NCBI GenBank assembly: GCA_023140215.1
Contig: JAGLMC010000007.1
Location: 1-54,795, forward strand
Length of the DNA: 54,795 nt
DNA from: Alphaproteobacteria bacterium
Lineage (GTDB): Bacteria; Pseudomonadota; Alphaproteobacteria; Micavibrionales; Micavibrionaceae
Direction: 5' to 3'
Shown: one piece after another, positions 46,175-54,795 of the stretch
Layout of the letters: the number at the start of each line of letters is the position of its first letter
Position numbering within the stretch: the stretch's first letter is position 1
Program-made: the position numbers and the translations under genes
Notes under the pieces: model-generated
The model's database searches: none
What the model was told of the DNA's origin: nothing
What the model saw: the letters and a program-made list of their open reading frames with translations, nothing else

Positions 46175-46534
46175 TTATAGTCTGTATGTACTCAAAGGTT
46201 CAGTAGGAATATTATTTTGCTCGGTGTTGTTTCCTAAATATTTAGTAATTTTGTTTTTAAAATCTTCAGCAAACTGTTCATTAAGAAAAATTATTATCTT
46301 TGTAGTTTCGCCATTAAAATTTGAACATACATGAAGTGAATTTTCCCCAAGATGTTGAATTTTTTCTGCAATGTTCTTTATAGCTTGTTGATCGGTCTCT
46401 TTATCTTTAGGAAAATTTATTTCAAAGATATTTAACACTGAATCTGTTTTTTCCTCAACATCAACAGCATAGCCGTGTTCTCTAGCTATTTGTGAAAGTA
46501 GACCGTTATTACCATCCAACGTAGTGTTATGCAT
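46175..46534 (-). CDS. Hypothetical protein between pdxS and pdxT
   Basis: I do not recognise the family. The 119 residues are soluble and mixed alpha/beta. An N-terminal HNTTLDGNNGLLSQIAREHG is followed by two strand-like segments (VLNIFEINF, TKIIIFLNE) and a polar C-terminus. No metal site or membrane segment is seen. It begins about 51 bases after the pdxS stop and ends 9 bases before pdxT, so it is clearly inside the PLP-synthase operon and may be linked to it. Confidence 0.7.
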   Translation of the reverse strand: MHNTTLDGNNGLLSQIAREHGYAVDVEEKTDSVLNIFEINFPKDKETDQQAIKNIAEKIQHLGENSLHVCSNFNGETTKIIIFLNEQFAEDFKNKITKYLGNNTEQNNIPTEPLSTYRL

Positions 46535-46585
46535 TTTTATTTGTTACTCTTTTTAATTTTTATGACTTTGATATGCTGTATAAAA

Positions 46586-47485
46586 TCACCAGCCCCGATT
46601 AGCCATTTTCATTGATTCTTCAATTTCACTAATCTCAGTGCCACGCATAGCTACGCCGCCAAGCTCTTTAGAGGCTTCGAGTACAATAGCCGGATCATTG
46701 AAGTGAGCTGTAGCTTTAACAATTGCTTTAGCAAATTTATCAGGATTATCACTTTTGAAAATACCAGAGCCAACAAAAACTGTTTCTGCTCCGAGTTGCA
46801 TACATATTGCAGCATCCGCAGGTGTTGCAATGCCTCCGGCTGCAAAATTTGGAACGGGAAGTTTGCCTTCTGCACGAACAACTTTTAACAGCTCAAATGG
46901 AGCGCCTATATCTTTAGCTGCTCCCATAAGTTCTGCTTCATCCATATTCACAATATTGCGTATTTCTGCGTTAATACGGCGCATATGGCGTACTGCTTCA
47001 ACAATATTGCCTGTGCCGGGCTCACCTTTAGTACGCATTAATGCTGCACCTTCTCCAATACGGCGCAGGGCTTCACCGAGATTCTTAGCACCACAAACAA
47101 ACGGTATTTTAAAATTATGTTTATTGATGTGATATTCTTCATCAGCCGGTGTAAGAACTTCAGATTCATCAATGTAATCAACACCGATTGCTTCCAGAAT
47201 TTGAGCTTCTGCAAAATGACCAATTCGGCATTTCGCCATAACAGGAATAGAAGATACACTCATAATTTCTTCGATCAGCTCAGGCGGGCTCATTCTAGCT
47301 ACGCCTCCTGCCTTTCGGATATCAGAGGGGACACGTTCCAGAGCCATAACAGCAACCGCACCGGCATTTTCTGCAATCTTAGCTTGCTCAGCAGTTACAA
47401 CATCCATAATAACCCCACCTTTTAGCATTTCAGCTAGGCCGGTTTTAATGTTCATAACGTTTTCAGAAGAGTTTTTCTGACTCAT
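46586..47485 (-). CDS. pdxS: Pyridoxal 5'-phosphate synthase subunit PdxS
   Basis: Synthase subunit that builds PLP from ribose 5-phosphate, glyceraldehyde 3-phosphate and ammonia (deoxyxylulose-independent route). It has 299 residues. [24 protein letters not shown], the ribose-binding lysine K85 in [24 protein letters not shown] and [10 protein letters not shown] are all characteristic. This route is uncommon in alphaproteobacteria, most of which use PdxA/PdxJ. Confidence 0.97.
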   Translation of the reverse strand: MSQKNSSENVMNIKTGLAEMLKGGVIMDVVTAEQAKIAENAGAVAVMALERVPSDIRKAGGVARMSPPELIEEIMSVSSIPVMAKCRIGHFAEAQILEAIGVDYIDESEVLTPADEEYHINKHNFKIPFVCGAKNLGEALRRIGEGAALMRTKGEPGTGNIVEAVRHMRRINAEIRNIVNMDEAELMGAAKDIGAPFELLKVVRAEGKLPVPNFAAGGIATPADAAICMQLGAETVFVGSGIFKSDNPDKFAKAIVKATAHFNDPAIVLEASKELGGVAMRGTEISEIEESMKMANRGW

Positions 47486-47568
47486 AATTAATATCCCTTA
47501 AGCTATAAATGTTAGAAAGGCACAGTTTATACATATATAGCGCAGAAATGCAAAGATTCTATAATCTC

Positions 47569-48015
47569 TCAGGCATTTTTATTTGCTGTGTTTTTATAAG
47601 TAAGTCCACAAATTAGCCCAAGGCCTATTCCTTCACCAATGCCGGATACAAGCCATGATAGAGCAAGGCTCATAGGTATTGGAGAGTATGGGTACATACC
47701 GAACATTCCAATTCCTGTTATTAGTCCAAAGATCAGGCCAAATTTGATGTTTTTCTTTATATCTGCGCTATTCACAAAAATTGCATAGAGCATAGAAACA
47801 AGCATTGCGTATAGAGCCTGTGTTAGTGTTGCCCAGTGCATAAGGGGTTGCATTTCTTCTGGTGAGCGCCAGATTTCTTTTGTAGCTTCGTATTGTTCTG
47901 CCAGTAGAATAGCGTGAACAACGAACTCATAGCTGAAAATAAATACAAAGGCTGCAACAGTTGTTATTAAGAAACGTGGAAGATTTATACCTGTAATTGG
48001 ACAATATGTAATCAT
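47569..48015 (-). CDS. Hypothetical four-helix membrane protein
   Basis: A 148-residue protein with four predicted membrane helices (about 13-36, 58-80, 88-110 and 115-140). The first cytosolic/periplasmic loop holds EQYEATKEIWRSPEEM. The glycine-rich GIGEGIGLGLICG precedes the end. I cannot name the family. AGGAG stands at ideal distance from the ATG. It lies 31 bases after gpsA and may be co-transcribed with it. Confidence 0.72.
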   Translation of the reverse strand: MITYCPITGINLPRFLITTVAAFVFIFSYEFVVHAILLAEQYEATKEIWRSPEEMQPLMHWATLTQALYAMLVSMLYAIFVNSADIKKNIKFGLIFGLITGIGMFGMYPYSPIPMSLALSWLVSGIGEGIGLGLICGLTYKNTANKNA

Positions 48016-48046
48016 GATTTTATCTCCTGCTAATATTATTTTTGAA

Positions 48047-49054
48047 TTAACGGTTATTATTTGATATTTGGTGTTTGAATGGCCTACTTAGCATGCTCTC
48101 AATGGCATCATCAATTGAAAGTCCTTCATTTAAACATTTGTGTACTATCTCTGTGATTGGCATATCAACAGCATTTTGCCGTGCTAGCTCTAAAGCAGCT
48201 TTAGCTGTATATACCCCTTCGGTTACAGCGTTACGTGATTTCAGTATTTCTTCAAGCGTTTTACCTTCGCCAAGGGCTATTCCAAGTGAAAAATTTCGTG
48301 ATTGCATAGAAGAACAGGTAAGCATCAGATCTCCAACGCCACACATTCCCAGTAGCGTTTCTTTTTTAGCACCCATTGTAACACCAAGGCGGGCAATCTC
48401 AGCAATTCCACGTGTTACAAGTGCTGCGCGTGCGCTATCTCCTAGTTTACGTCCATAGATTACGCCACATGCGATGGCAATAACATTTTTGATTGCGCTA
48501 CCTAATTGTGTGCCGATAATATCATCAGTAATATATGGTCTGAAACCTTTTACTCCGAGCGCTTCTTGTAGTTCATGTCCTGCATCTGCGTCATTTATTG
48601 CAATAGTAACCGCGCTTGGAAGACCTTGTGCTATTTCACTAGCAAATGTCGGGCCTGTGAGAATAGCTATAGTTGCGTCAGGGACAACTTCTTGTGCAAC
48701 CTGTGATAGCAAAAGTCCCGAATCCAGTTCAATTCCTTTAGAGCAAATTACGACGGGCTTACCTTCAGAAAGTTCACTTTTCAAATTTTCCAGTGTCTTT
48801 CTGACAAATTGAGCCGGTGTTACAAGTAAAAGAATATCTCGTTTTGAAACTTCATCTAGTGAATTAGTTGCTTTTAAGTTTTTATGTAAGGGAATGTCCG
48901 GTAAGAATAAGGTGTTTTTATGATCGTTGTTGATTTCTTCTACAACTTCAGGCTCTTTTGCCCAAATTAAAACATCACGTTTTCCTTTTGAAAGAACTTG
49001 ACCTAGTGCAGTTCCCCAAGCTCCAGCTCCAATTATACCTATTGATTTAGTCAT
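48047..49054 (-). CDS. gpsA: Glycerol-3-phosphate dehydrogenase [NAD(P)+]
   Basis: Makes sn-glycerol 3-phosphate from dihydroxyacetone phosphate for phospholipids. The 335 residues carry the dinucleotide loop GAGAWG (9-14), ICSKGIE, LTGPTFASE, the catalytic-lysine region LGSAIKNVIAIACG and the C-terminal GVGDLMLTC. It is about 70 bases downstream of tsaD, a frequent pairing in alphaproteobacteria. Confidence 0.96.
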   Translation of the reverse strand: MTKSIGIIGAGAWGTALGQVLSKGKRDVLIWAKEPEVVEEINNDHKNTLFLPDIPLHKNLKATNSLDEVSKRDILLLVTPAQFVRKTLENLKSELSEGKPVVICSKGIELDSGLLLSQVAQEVVPDATIAILTGPTFASEIAQGLPSAVTIAINDADAGHELQEALGVKGFRPYITDDIIGTQLGSAIKNVIAIACGVIYGRKLGDSARAALVTRGIAEIARLGVTMGAKKETLLGMCGVGDLMLTCSSMQSRNFSLGIALGEGKTLEEILKSRNAVTEGVYTAKAALELARQNAVDMPITEIVHKCLNEGLSIDDAIESMLSRPFKHQISNNNR

Positions 49055-49123
49055 TATTTTTTCCTTAATATGCAGTACATATTATCTGTAGTCTTTTACT
49101 TTAACGGCAGTAGCATGCAGCGA

Positions 49124-50185
49124 CTATGCCGTCGGGTCAAGAGGCCATCTGGGTTTTGCTTTAAAATCAAAGGGATCGCTATAACCTTTTTGTAGTCTTT
49201 CAATACCTGCCCATGCAATCATTGCAGCATTGTCGGAACATAAATGTAGTGGCGGTGCATATGTAGTTATATTTTGTTCTTCAGCTAGTTTATTTAACGC
49301 ATTTCGAATTGTTTTATTTGCAGCGACACCTCCAGAAACAACCAGTGATGGATTGGTTGGATTATATGTTTTAATAAATCGCTGTATCGCACGGTGGCAT
49401 CGTTTTGTCAGTACATCAGCTACAGTAATTTGAAATGCGTATGCAAGATCGGCAATATCTTTTCGTTGTAAATCGCCAGAAGGAAGTTTCTCAACATGGT
49501 TGCGCATGGCTGTTTTTAATCCTGAAAAAGAAAAATTTAGATTTTCGTGATCTTTTTCCGGTTTGTTCATAAGCGGGCGTGGTAAAGGGAAGCGTTTTAT
49601 AGCTTTTTCCGTATTTTCACATTCCAGTGCTATTTTTTCAAGTTCAGGCCCCCCCGGATATGGTAGTCCCATAATTTTTGCTGATTTATCAAAACATTCT
49701 CCAGCCGCATCATCTAGTGTTGTTCCCCAACGTTTATAGCATCCGACATCTTCAGCTACTAAAATTTGAGTGTGACCACCGGAAACTAGCAATAGTAAAT
49801 AAGGAAATTCAACATTGTCTGTTAAGCGTGGTGTGAGAGCATGCCCCTCCAGATGATTAACAGCAATAAATGGTAGATTTCTTGCGGCTGCAATAGCTTT
49901 ACCGGCCATCATTCCAACCATGACACCTCCTATTAAACCGGGGCCACATGTTGCAGCTACAGCGTCAAGATCGTTAAAATTAATATTAGCATCATCCATA
50001 GCCGCACGTATCAGGGTATCTAGGTGATTTATGTGCGCACGCGCAGCGATTTCAGGTACAACGCCTCCGAAAGCTTTATGTTCTTTAAGTTGGCTTAAGA
50101 CAAGATTAGCATGAATTGTTTTATCATCACTGACAATTGCAGCAGCGGTTTCATCACAGCTTGTTTCTATACCTAATATTTTCAT
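49124..50185 (-). CDS. tsaD: tRNA N6-threonylcarbamoyltransferase subunit TsaD
   Basis: Transfers threonylcarbamoyl to A37 of tRNAs that read ANN codons, with TsaB, TsaE and TsaC. It has 353 residues. It starts [16 protein letters not shown] (ASKHA ATP fold). The iron/zinc ligands are H111 and H115 in [23 protein letters not shown] and the C-terminal [11 protein letters not shown] are present. It precedes gpsA. Confidence 0.96.
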   Translation of the reverse strand: MKILGIETSCDETAAAIVSDDKTIHANLVLSQLKEHKAFGGVVPEIAARAHINHLDTLIRAAMDDANINFNDLDAVAATCGPGLIGGVMVGMMAGKAIAAARNLPFIAVNHLEGHALTPRLTDNVEFPYLLLLVSGGHTQILVAEDVGCYKRWGTTLDDAAGECFDKSAKIMGLPYPGGPELEKIALECENTEKAIKRFPLPRPLMNKPEKDHENLNFSFSGLKTAMRNHVEKLPSGDLQRKDIADLAYAFQITVADVLTKRCHRAIQRFIKTYNPTNPSLVVSGGVAANKTIRNALNKLAEEQNITTYAPPLHLCSDNAAMIAWAGIERLQKGYSDPFDFKAKPRWPLDPTA

Positions 50186-50228
50186 TGGATTTTTTAAATT
50201 ATAAAACCTTTTGCAAAAAGCAGTGGTT

Positions 50229-50654
50229 TTATTGAATCACTGGCTTTTTTACGTTTGTATCAAAATCAAAATTGCCAAAATTACCGGGTAAAATACCATC
50301 TAGCATGGTAGTATGTGTATAATTCCCGTCAATTTGCACAAAATCTACTCCATTAGACATTACAATACTAGATGTAACTTGAAGAGGAGTAGCTGAGACA
50401 AACATGTCTAAAAGCTTTTCTTTTGCATAATCTTGAAGATTTTCGTTCAGAGTGTCTGAATTGAGTGATGCATAACGGCCTGTTTCCTCAATGGCATATT
50501 GCACACCATTCATAGTCCAAACTAACCGTCCAGCTTCCATAACACCAAATATCAGTAACAAAAAAGGAATAGCAACAAGTGCAAATTCAATACTTACGAC
50601 ACCATTTTTATTATTCTTATAATGATTTAAAAAAGAACATATAGATTTAATCAT
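50229..50654 (-). CDS. TadE-like pseudopilin (second)
   Basis: The 141 residues carry a short cytoplasmic leader ending GVVSIEF, followed by a membrane helix [19 protein letters not shown]. This is the TadE/prepilin pattern with the conserved E+5-type glutamate. It probably acts as a minor pseudopilin of a Tad/Flp pilus. It begins directly after the stop of the preceding TadE gene. Confidence 0.85.
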   Translation of the reverse strand: MIKSICSFLNHYKNNKNGVVSIEFALVAIPFLLLIFGVMEAGRLVWTMNGVQYAIEETGRYASLNSDTLNENLQDYAKEKLLDMFVSATPLQVTSSIVMSNGVDFVQIDGNYTHTTMLDGILPGNFGNFDFDTNVKKPVIQ

Positions 50655-51101
50655 TTAATCAACCCTCATTCTAACACTTGATTGTAACTCCATACTGTCT
50701 GGTAAGAATGGATAAGGAAATAGAGCACTAAAATTGCCAGAGGCAGTAACGTTTATAAAACGTCTTTGATAATCGTCGTCTCCACAGTCTACAGGACATG
50801 TTTGTGCAGTACTGTCTGAGCATTCACAAGTAAAATTTGATACAAGTGTAATATCTGCAAAATTAGCACCATAAGATTCTGCTGCGATAGTTTGTATATT
50901 TCTATCATCCTGTGTTTGTGCAACAAAATTTGCCACAGTATGTGCCGTATTTTGTAATTGCATACGTTCCATAATAAACATACCAAAATCTACCGTACCT
51001 ATAAGCATCAAAATTAATATAGGAGCAATAAGCGCAAACTCTACCGCTGAGGCACCGTACTCACTTTTAAAGTATTTTTTAATCTTACGTATAAATATCA
51101 T
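50655..51101 (-). CDS. TadE-like pseudopilin (first)
   Basis: A 148-residue TadE-like protein: basic N-terminus, GASAVEF, then the helix ALIAPILILMLIGTVDFGMF. The periplasmic part contains four or five cysteines close together (CECSDSTAQTC and C) that may form disulfides. I start at the ATG at 51099-51101, with AGAG before it; a longer frame would overlap the TadG-like gene by 68 bases. It lies 13 bases after that gene. Confidence 0.85.
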   Translation of the reverse strand: MIFIRKIKKYFKSEYGASAVEFALIAPILILMLIGTVDFGMFIMERMQLQNTAHTVANFVAQTQDDRNIQTIAAESYGANFADITLVSNFTCECSDSTAQTCPVDCGDDDYQRRFINVTASGNFSALFPYPFLPDSMELQSSVRMRVD

Positions 51102-51114
51102 GATTGCTCTTTTA

Positions 51115-52395
51115 CTAACGTATAAGTTTAACACTTGGTAAACCTGTATCTTCAATATCATAAAGATTACAGCTATTACCAAGTCTTGGGTTGCCGGTTA
51201 AAGTTACGGTTCTGGCGATAAGTTTTGTGCAGGGAGTGTCATTGCCTAAAACTGTTGTATTCCCGCCAAACCAGAGTCCTTGAGATGGAAAGTAAGCAAC
51301 ACCGTCAAAAATAATGTCGCTAGTACCAACAATTTTATTTTGTAAATTATCGCGTTGAGGAGCATTCCTATCTTGAAAAAATGTAATACCTGACCAATTT
51401 TCACCGGAAAGCGGGGCGGAAAACTCAATGCTGCGATTTCCTGAAATATCAAGACCGGCATAATCATTACCTTCACCGGTTAAAATAAAAGTAACGCCTT
51501 CGCCAATCATATTTCCTGAACCCGTAACATTAAAGTCACCGCCATCTATAATGTAAACACCCGGTTCAAATGTAATAGAATTATTGCCAGATACATTTAT
51601 ACCGCCACAATATGTACCGGGAGAGAGTGTTGTTGATGAATTAATGCGGGTATTATTGCTGTCACAATCATTATGTTCGGGTACGTCCAAATCCTCATAA
51701 GGATCAGCTATAGGAGCTTGTCCTGTTCTAAGTGAAGTATAATCAAAATCAACGGATCCTCCTATATCATAGTCACCGGAAATACGAACAGTGCCTATGT
51801 TGAAGTCAACATTACCTTTCATGGTCAGAGCTTCATCGTCTGTTGAATTAACTGCTATACCGCAATCCGGAGAATCTATATCGACAGAGCCAAAGGTTGC
51901 CACGGCACCGGAATCTTCATCTTCCAGCGCAAAAACACAAAATTGCCCATCAATACCGGTGATAAGTGCTTCGGCGTATGCTGCAATTCTAATAGGAGTG
52001 TTAAAAATTATTTTTGAAAAAAAGGTATTTGCATCTTGTTCTAATGCAATTGAAATAGTTGTACCATCTGCGTCGCTGTTCAGAATTTGTAGTATTAATT
52101 CGCCATTAGCACTGGAATCATAGCCATTATTTGTAGCTTCCCTATAAGCGACATAATCCATATATTCTTCACTTTCCTGCGCCAGTTCCCAACCCGCAGC
52201 GATTACAGAAGCATCAGCAGATATTTGTAAGTTTCTTTTTTCAGACATCCAAAGACTAGCATCTGTGCCTAAGCTAACCATACCGAGTATAACCGGAAAG
52301 GTTAGGGCTATAAGCGGTAATACAGAGCCTTCATTTTGTTTAATATATTTTGATATAGAACAAAGTATTGATTTTAAATAAATTATACCCTTCAT
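51115..52395 (-). CDS. TadG-like pilus-assembly protein
   Basis: A 426-residue protein with the Tad N-terminal helix (NEGSVLPLIALTFPVILGM) and the SADASVIAAGW segment typical of TadG. The large exported part contains regular short glycine- and asparagine-rich turns (NVSGNNSITF, DISGNRSIEF), suggesting a beta-helix-like surface domain. The ATG at 52393-52395 follows AGG at good spacing; a GTG three codons upstream is the alternative. It is the first gene of a three-gene pseudopilin set. The secretion ATPase, platform and prepilin peptidase genes are not in the window. Confidence 0.83.
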   Translation of the reverse strand: MKGIIYLKSILCSISKYIKQNEGSVLPLIALTFPVILGMVSLGTDASLWMSEKRNLQISADASVIAAGWELAQESEEYMDYVAYREATNNGYDSSANGELILQILNSDADGTTISIALEQDANTFFSKIIFNTPIRIAAYAEALITGIDGQFCVFALEDEDSGAVATFGSVDIDSPDCGIAVNSTDDEALTMKGNVDFNIGTVRISGDYDIGGSVDFDYTSLRTGQAPIADPYEDLDVPEHNDCDSNNTRINSSTTLSPGTYCGGINVSGNNSITFEPGVYIIDGGDFNVTGSGNMIGEGVTFILTGEGNDYAGLDISGNRSIEFSAPLSGENWSGITFFQDRNAPQRDNLQNKIVGTSDIIFDGVAYFPSQGLWFGGNTTVLGNDTPCTKLIARTVTLTGNPRLGNSCNLYDIEDTGLPSVKLIR

Positions 52396-52648
52396 TTCTT
52401 TCACCTGTATTTTTTTATTATGACCTAGTGTCTAATTATGACAAGAGTCTGTTATTAATTACTTAATTATAGATACAATTTTAAATCTTTTTTAAGGATT
52501 TATTCCCTATTACAAGCAGTATTACTATCCTGTGGCTCAAAATGTTCAAAAGTCTTGTACCGTATGAATATGCATGTGAAATATGGACAATAGAACCTGA
52601 AAGGTTTAGCTTTGGTTCATTCCTTTACACCGTGATAGATAGGTAATT
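52396..52648. promoter_or_regulatory. Divergent promoter region between the tadG-like gene and cysE
   Basis: About 250 AT-rich bases without a gene; they must hold promoters in both directions. A 5-bp inverted repeat AACCT-GAA-AGGTT at 52594-52606, 43 bases before cysE, could be an operator or a small leader hairpin, but nothing identifies a regulator. Confidence 0.35.
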
Positions 52649-53275
52649 ATGCTAGAACTTATACGACATATACAGAAAAGTGATCCTGCAAGACCAACTG
52701 TTTTTGAGGTTATTTTGGCATATTCAGGGTTTCATGCTGTTGGCATGCATCGTGTTTCTCATTTTTTATGGGGCATGAAATTAAAAGCTCTTGCGCGTTT
52801 ATGGGCTCATTTATGCCGTTTTTTCACTGGTATTGAAATTCATCCCGGAGCGGTAATTGGTAAAAATTTATTTATTGACCATGGTATGGGAGTTGTGATC
52901 GGAGAAACTTCTGTTATTGGCGATAATGTAACTATGTATCACGGTGTAACGCTTGGTGGAAAAGGTGGAAGTGAAAAGCCGGTAAAACGTCATCCTACAA
53001 TTAGAGATGATGTTATTATAGGTTCTGGAGCGCAGGTGCTTGGTAATATTGTAATTGCTAAAGGTGCAAAGGTTGGAGCTAATGCTGTTGTAATTGGTGA
53101 TGTTCCGGAAGGGTGTACCGTTGTTGGGAATCCGGCTCGACTTGTTAAGCGTGAAAAAAATGATAAAGGCAAAGCTTATGGTATGCCTGCGCATTTAATT
53201 GATCCTGTTAGCGAAGCTATTGACGAGCTTTTAGCTGATGTAAAAATATTAAAAGAAAAAGCTGGTATTCAATAA
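52649..53275 (+). CDS. cysE: Serine O-acetyltransferase (short form)
   Basis: Makes O-acetylserine for cysteine synthesis. It has 208 residues, shorter at the N-terminus than E. coli CysE, as in the EpsC-type short forms. The left-handed beta-helix hexapeptide repeats are clear (IHPGAVIGKN, VVIGETSVIG, VTMYHGVTLGG, GAKVGANAVVIGDVP). The catalytic histidine is probably in IDHGMGV, and GNPARLV ends the helix. AGG lies before the ATG. Confidence 0.94.
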   Translation: MLELIRHIQKSDPARPTVFEVILAYSGFHAVGMHRVSHFLWGMKLKALARLWAHLCRFFTGIEIHPGAVIGKNLFIDHGMGVVIGETSVIGDNVTMYHGVTLGGKGGSEKPVKRHPTIRDDVIIGSGAQVLGNIVIAKGAKVGANAVVIGDVPEGCTVVGNPARLVKREKNDKGKAYGMPAHLIDPVSEAIDELLADVKILKEKAGIQ

Positions 53276-53315
53276 TGTGGTTTATGAGTCTTAATAATGT
53301 GTTTTATGAGTTATT
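53271..53315 (+). repeat. 22-base tandem duplication at the cysE 3' end
   Basis: Two adjacent units beginning AATAATGTG and containing TTTATGAGT, with two or three differences, plus a partial third (AATAATG). The first unit includes the cysE stop codon, so the gene end itself was copied. Probably slippage. Confidence 0.7.
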
Positions 53316-53392
53316 AATAATGATCTGGCTTTGACTTTTAATCTCAAGTTCTATAATCAGAAGAGTATTATAAAACTAAGAAGATGCACTTT

Positions 53393-53854
53393 ATGAAAAT
53401 TGATTCAAAAGCAATTAAAGAGTTGGCAAAGCTACTTGATGAAACAGGTTTAAATGAAATTGAAGTAGCTGAGGGGGATCAATGTATCCGTGTCGGTAAA
53501 GGTGGCGGTGTTGTTGTAGCTGGAAATGGGAATGGTGTGGCAGATTTGTCTATGCCTTCAGATCCGGCATTGCCACAAAAAGCTAATGTTGATGCACCGG
53601 ATACAATAGCGCATACTCACCCCGGTGCAATTACGTCACCAATGGTTGGGACTGTATATTTAGCAGAAGAACCGGACGCACCTCCTTTCGTGCAAAAAGG
53701 AGATAATGTTAAGTCAGGTGATACTCTTATGATTATTGAGGCTATGAAGGTTATAAATCCGATTAAAGCTGAAAAAGCCGGTATTGTTATACAAATTTCT
53801 GTTGAAGACGGGCAGCCTGTTGAGTTTGGTGATGTTTTGATGGTGATTGAGTAA
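53393..53854 (+). CDS. accB: Biotin carboxyl carrier protein of acetyl-CoA carboxylase
   Basis: Carries the biotin that shuttles CO2 between AccC and AccA/AccD. It has 153 residues from the ATG at 53393; an ATG at 53384 is possible but too close to AAGAAG. It shows an N-terminal helical region, a flexible proline/alanine linker and the biotinyl domain SPMVGTVY to the end, with the biotinylated lysine K119 in EAMKVIN. accC follows after 63 bases. The bioBFDA genes in the same window supply its cofactor. Confidence 0.96.
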   Translation: MKIDSKAIKELAKLLDETGLNEIEVAEGDQCIRVGKGGGVVVAGNGNGVADLSMPSDPALPQKANVDAPDTIAHTHPGAITSPMVGTVYLAEEPDAPPFVQKGDNVKSGDTLMIIEAMKVINPIKAEKAGIVIQISVEDGQPVEFGDVLMVIE

Positions 53855-53917
53855 AATCTTTATGAATAATAATAATTATTATTTTAATGTCTAAAAACCT
53901 GTTGGAGCATAATAAAG

Positions 53918-54795
53918 ATGTTCAATAAAATTCTTATTGCCAATCGTGGGGAAATTGCATTACGGATTATTCGTGCTTGTAAAGAAATGGGCATTGAAAC
54001 TGTGGCTGTTCATTCAACTGCTGATGCTAGTTCTATGGCTGTGCGTTTGGCTGATGAATCTGTATGTATAGGCCCTCCGCCCGGACGTGATAGTTATTTG
54101 AATATTCCTGCTATTTTAAGTGCTGCGTCTGTTACAGGTGCGGATGCTATTCATCCCGGATATGGGTTTTTGTCTGAAAATGCACAATTTGCCAGAATGG
54201 TTGAAGAACATGGTTTTACTTTTATTGGGCCCACTCCTGAACATATTGAACAAATGGGCGATAAAGTGGTAGCTAAGCAAACTGTTAAAGCTCTTGGTTT
54301 GCCTGTTGTTCCCGGTTCTGATGGTAGCGTTGATGTTGTTGAGGATGGCATTAAGATAGCAAAAGATATGGGGCTTCCGGTTATTATTAAGGCTGCATCA
54401 GGTGGTGGCGGAAAGGGTATGCAGGTTGTTGAGGATATTAGTGAATTTGAAGAGCTTTTTAATCGTGCGCGTAATGAAGCTAAAACTAATTTCGGTGATG
54501 ATACTGTTTATATTGAAAAATTTCTTGAAGATCCGAAACATATTGAAATTCAGGTTTTTGGAGATACGCATGGGAATGCTATTCATTTAGGTGAGCGTGA
54601 TTGTTCTATTCAGCGACGTCATCAAAAGCTTATTGAGGAGGGGCCTTCTCCCGTACTTACCGATGAGCTTCGTGATGAAATAGGATCTCTTGCTGCTGAA
54701 ACCGTGAGAAGTATGGGTTATCGTGGAGCCGGTACAATAGAATTTCTTTATGAAGATGGAAAATTTTATTTTATGGAGATGAATACCAGAATTCA
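53918..54795 (+). CDS. accC: Biotin carboxylase, 5' part (cut by window edge)
   Basis: ATP-dependent carboxylation of biotin on AccB. It starts [17 protein letters not shown] with an ATG at 53918 and GGAG upstream, and is open to the window edge (292 codons). Visible are the preATP-grasp domain, [10 protein letters not shown], the glycine-rich ATP lid [19 protein letters not shown] and the start of the catalytic FMEMNTR motif, where the window ends. Confidence 0.97.
   Translation, partial: MFNKILIANRGEIALRIIRACKEMGIETVAVHSTADASSMAVRLADESVCIGPPPGRDSYLNIPAILSAASVTGADAIHPGYGFLSENAQFARMVEEHGFTFIGPTPEHIEQMGDKVVAKQTVKALGLPVVPGSDGSVDVVEDGIKIAKDMGLPVIIKAASGGGGKGMQVVEDISEFEELFNRARNEAKTNFGDDTVYIEKFLEDPKHIEIQVFGDTHGNAIHLGERDCSIQRRHQKLIEEGPSPVLTDELRDEIGSLAAETVRSMGYRGAGTIEFLYEDGKFYFMEMNTRI

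Noticed and set aside
53867-53890. Palindromic AATAATAATAATTATTATT followed by T after accB
   Set aside because: An AT-only palindrome is too weak for an intrinsic terminator, and accC follows directly, so termination there is unlikely.

Overview
The window is an AT-rich stretch of an alphaproteobacterial chromosome with short intergenic gaps. The case for Alphaproteobacteria rests on gene neighbourhoods typical of that class: rlmE-guaB, a YfgM-like TPR protein-bamB-der, thrC-M16 peptidase-RimJ-type acetyltransferase, the bioB-F-D-A order, accB-accC, an adrenodoxin-type ferredoxin, and a CheY-like regulator beside an HPt-like partner. This was read by eye from motifs and synteny; no database search was run. 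The cell is Gram-negative (BamB, lipoproteins, DegP, periplasmic DsbA-like proteins) and, judging from a YjfB-like peptide and Tad pseudopilins, may be motile or surface-attached.

Layout. 1-4201 (minus): dnaN, recF and the 5' part of gyrB, with no dnaA in front. 4202-5360: an isolated uracil-DNA-glycosylase-fold gene between two same-orientation palindromic repeats. 5361-12687 (minus): a compact run of an M48 peptidase, two DsbA-like oxidoreductases, aroQ and the biotin genes bioB-F-D-A. 12754-21541 (plus): rlmE, guaB, a peroxiredoxin-like protein, the YfgM-like protein, bamB, der, an MscS channel, a membrane protein and a 2Fe-2S ferredoxin. 21558-28208 (minus): a PfkB-family kinase, a 108-bp inverted-repeat element, a 59-residue YjfB-like peptide, an HPt-like protein, a response regulator, two lipoproteins, xthA and a DegP protease. 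28276-29945 (plus): panB-panC.

30022-40635 (minus) holds pheT, a GNAT gene, pheS, a HAD hydrolase, rplT, rpmI, an alpha/beta hydrolase-fold protein, polA and an Alx/TerC transporter. 40919-42199 (plus) is an aminotransferase. 42305-52395 (minus) holds a RimJ-like acetyltransferase, an M16 peptidase, thrC, pdxT, an unknown gene, pdxS, a membrane protein, gpsA, tsaD and three Tad pseudopilin genes. 52649-end (plus): cysE, accB and the 5' part of accC.

Functionally the region is mostly core metabolism and information processing. Biotin made by BioF-BioA-BioD-BioB is the cofactor of AccB/AccC at the other end of the window. PdxS/PdxT make pyridoxal phosphate, used by ThrC (whose gene overlaps pdxT), BioA, BioF and the aminotransferase. 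The most unusual features are two small accessory genes (UDG-fold and HAD), each bracketed by its own pair of short same-orientation repeats inside otherwise conserved gene order; a dispersed element with terminal inverted repeats; a small YjfB-like gene; and a polA whose conserved N-terminus has no ATG, GTG or TTG start.
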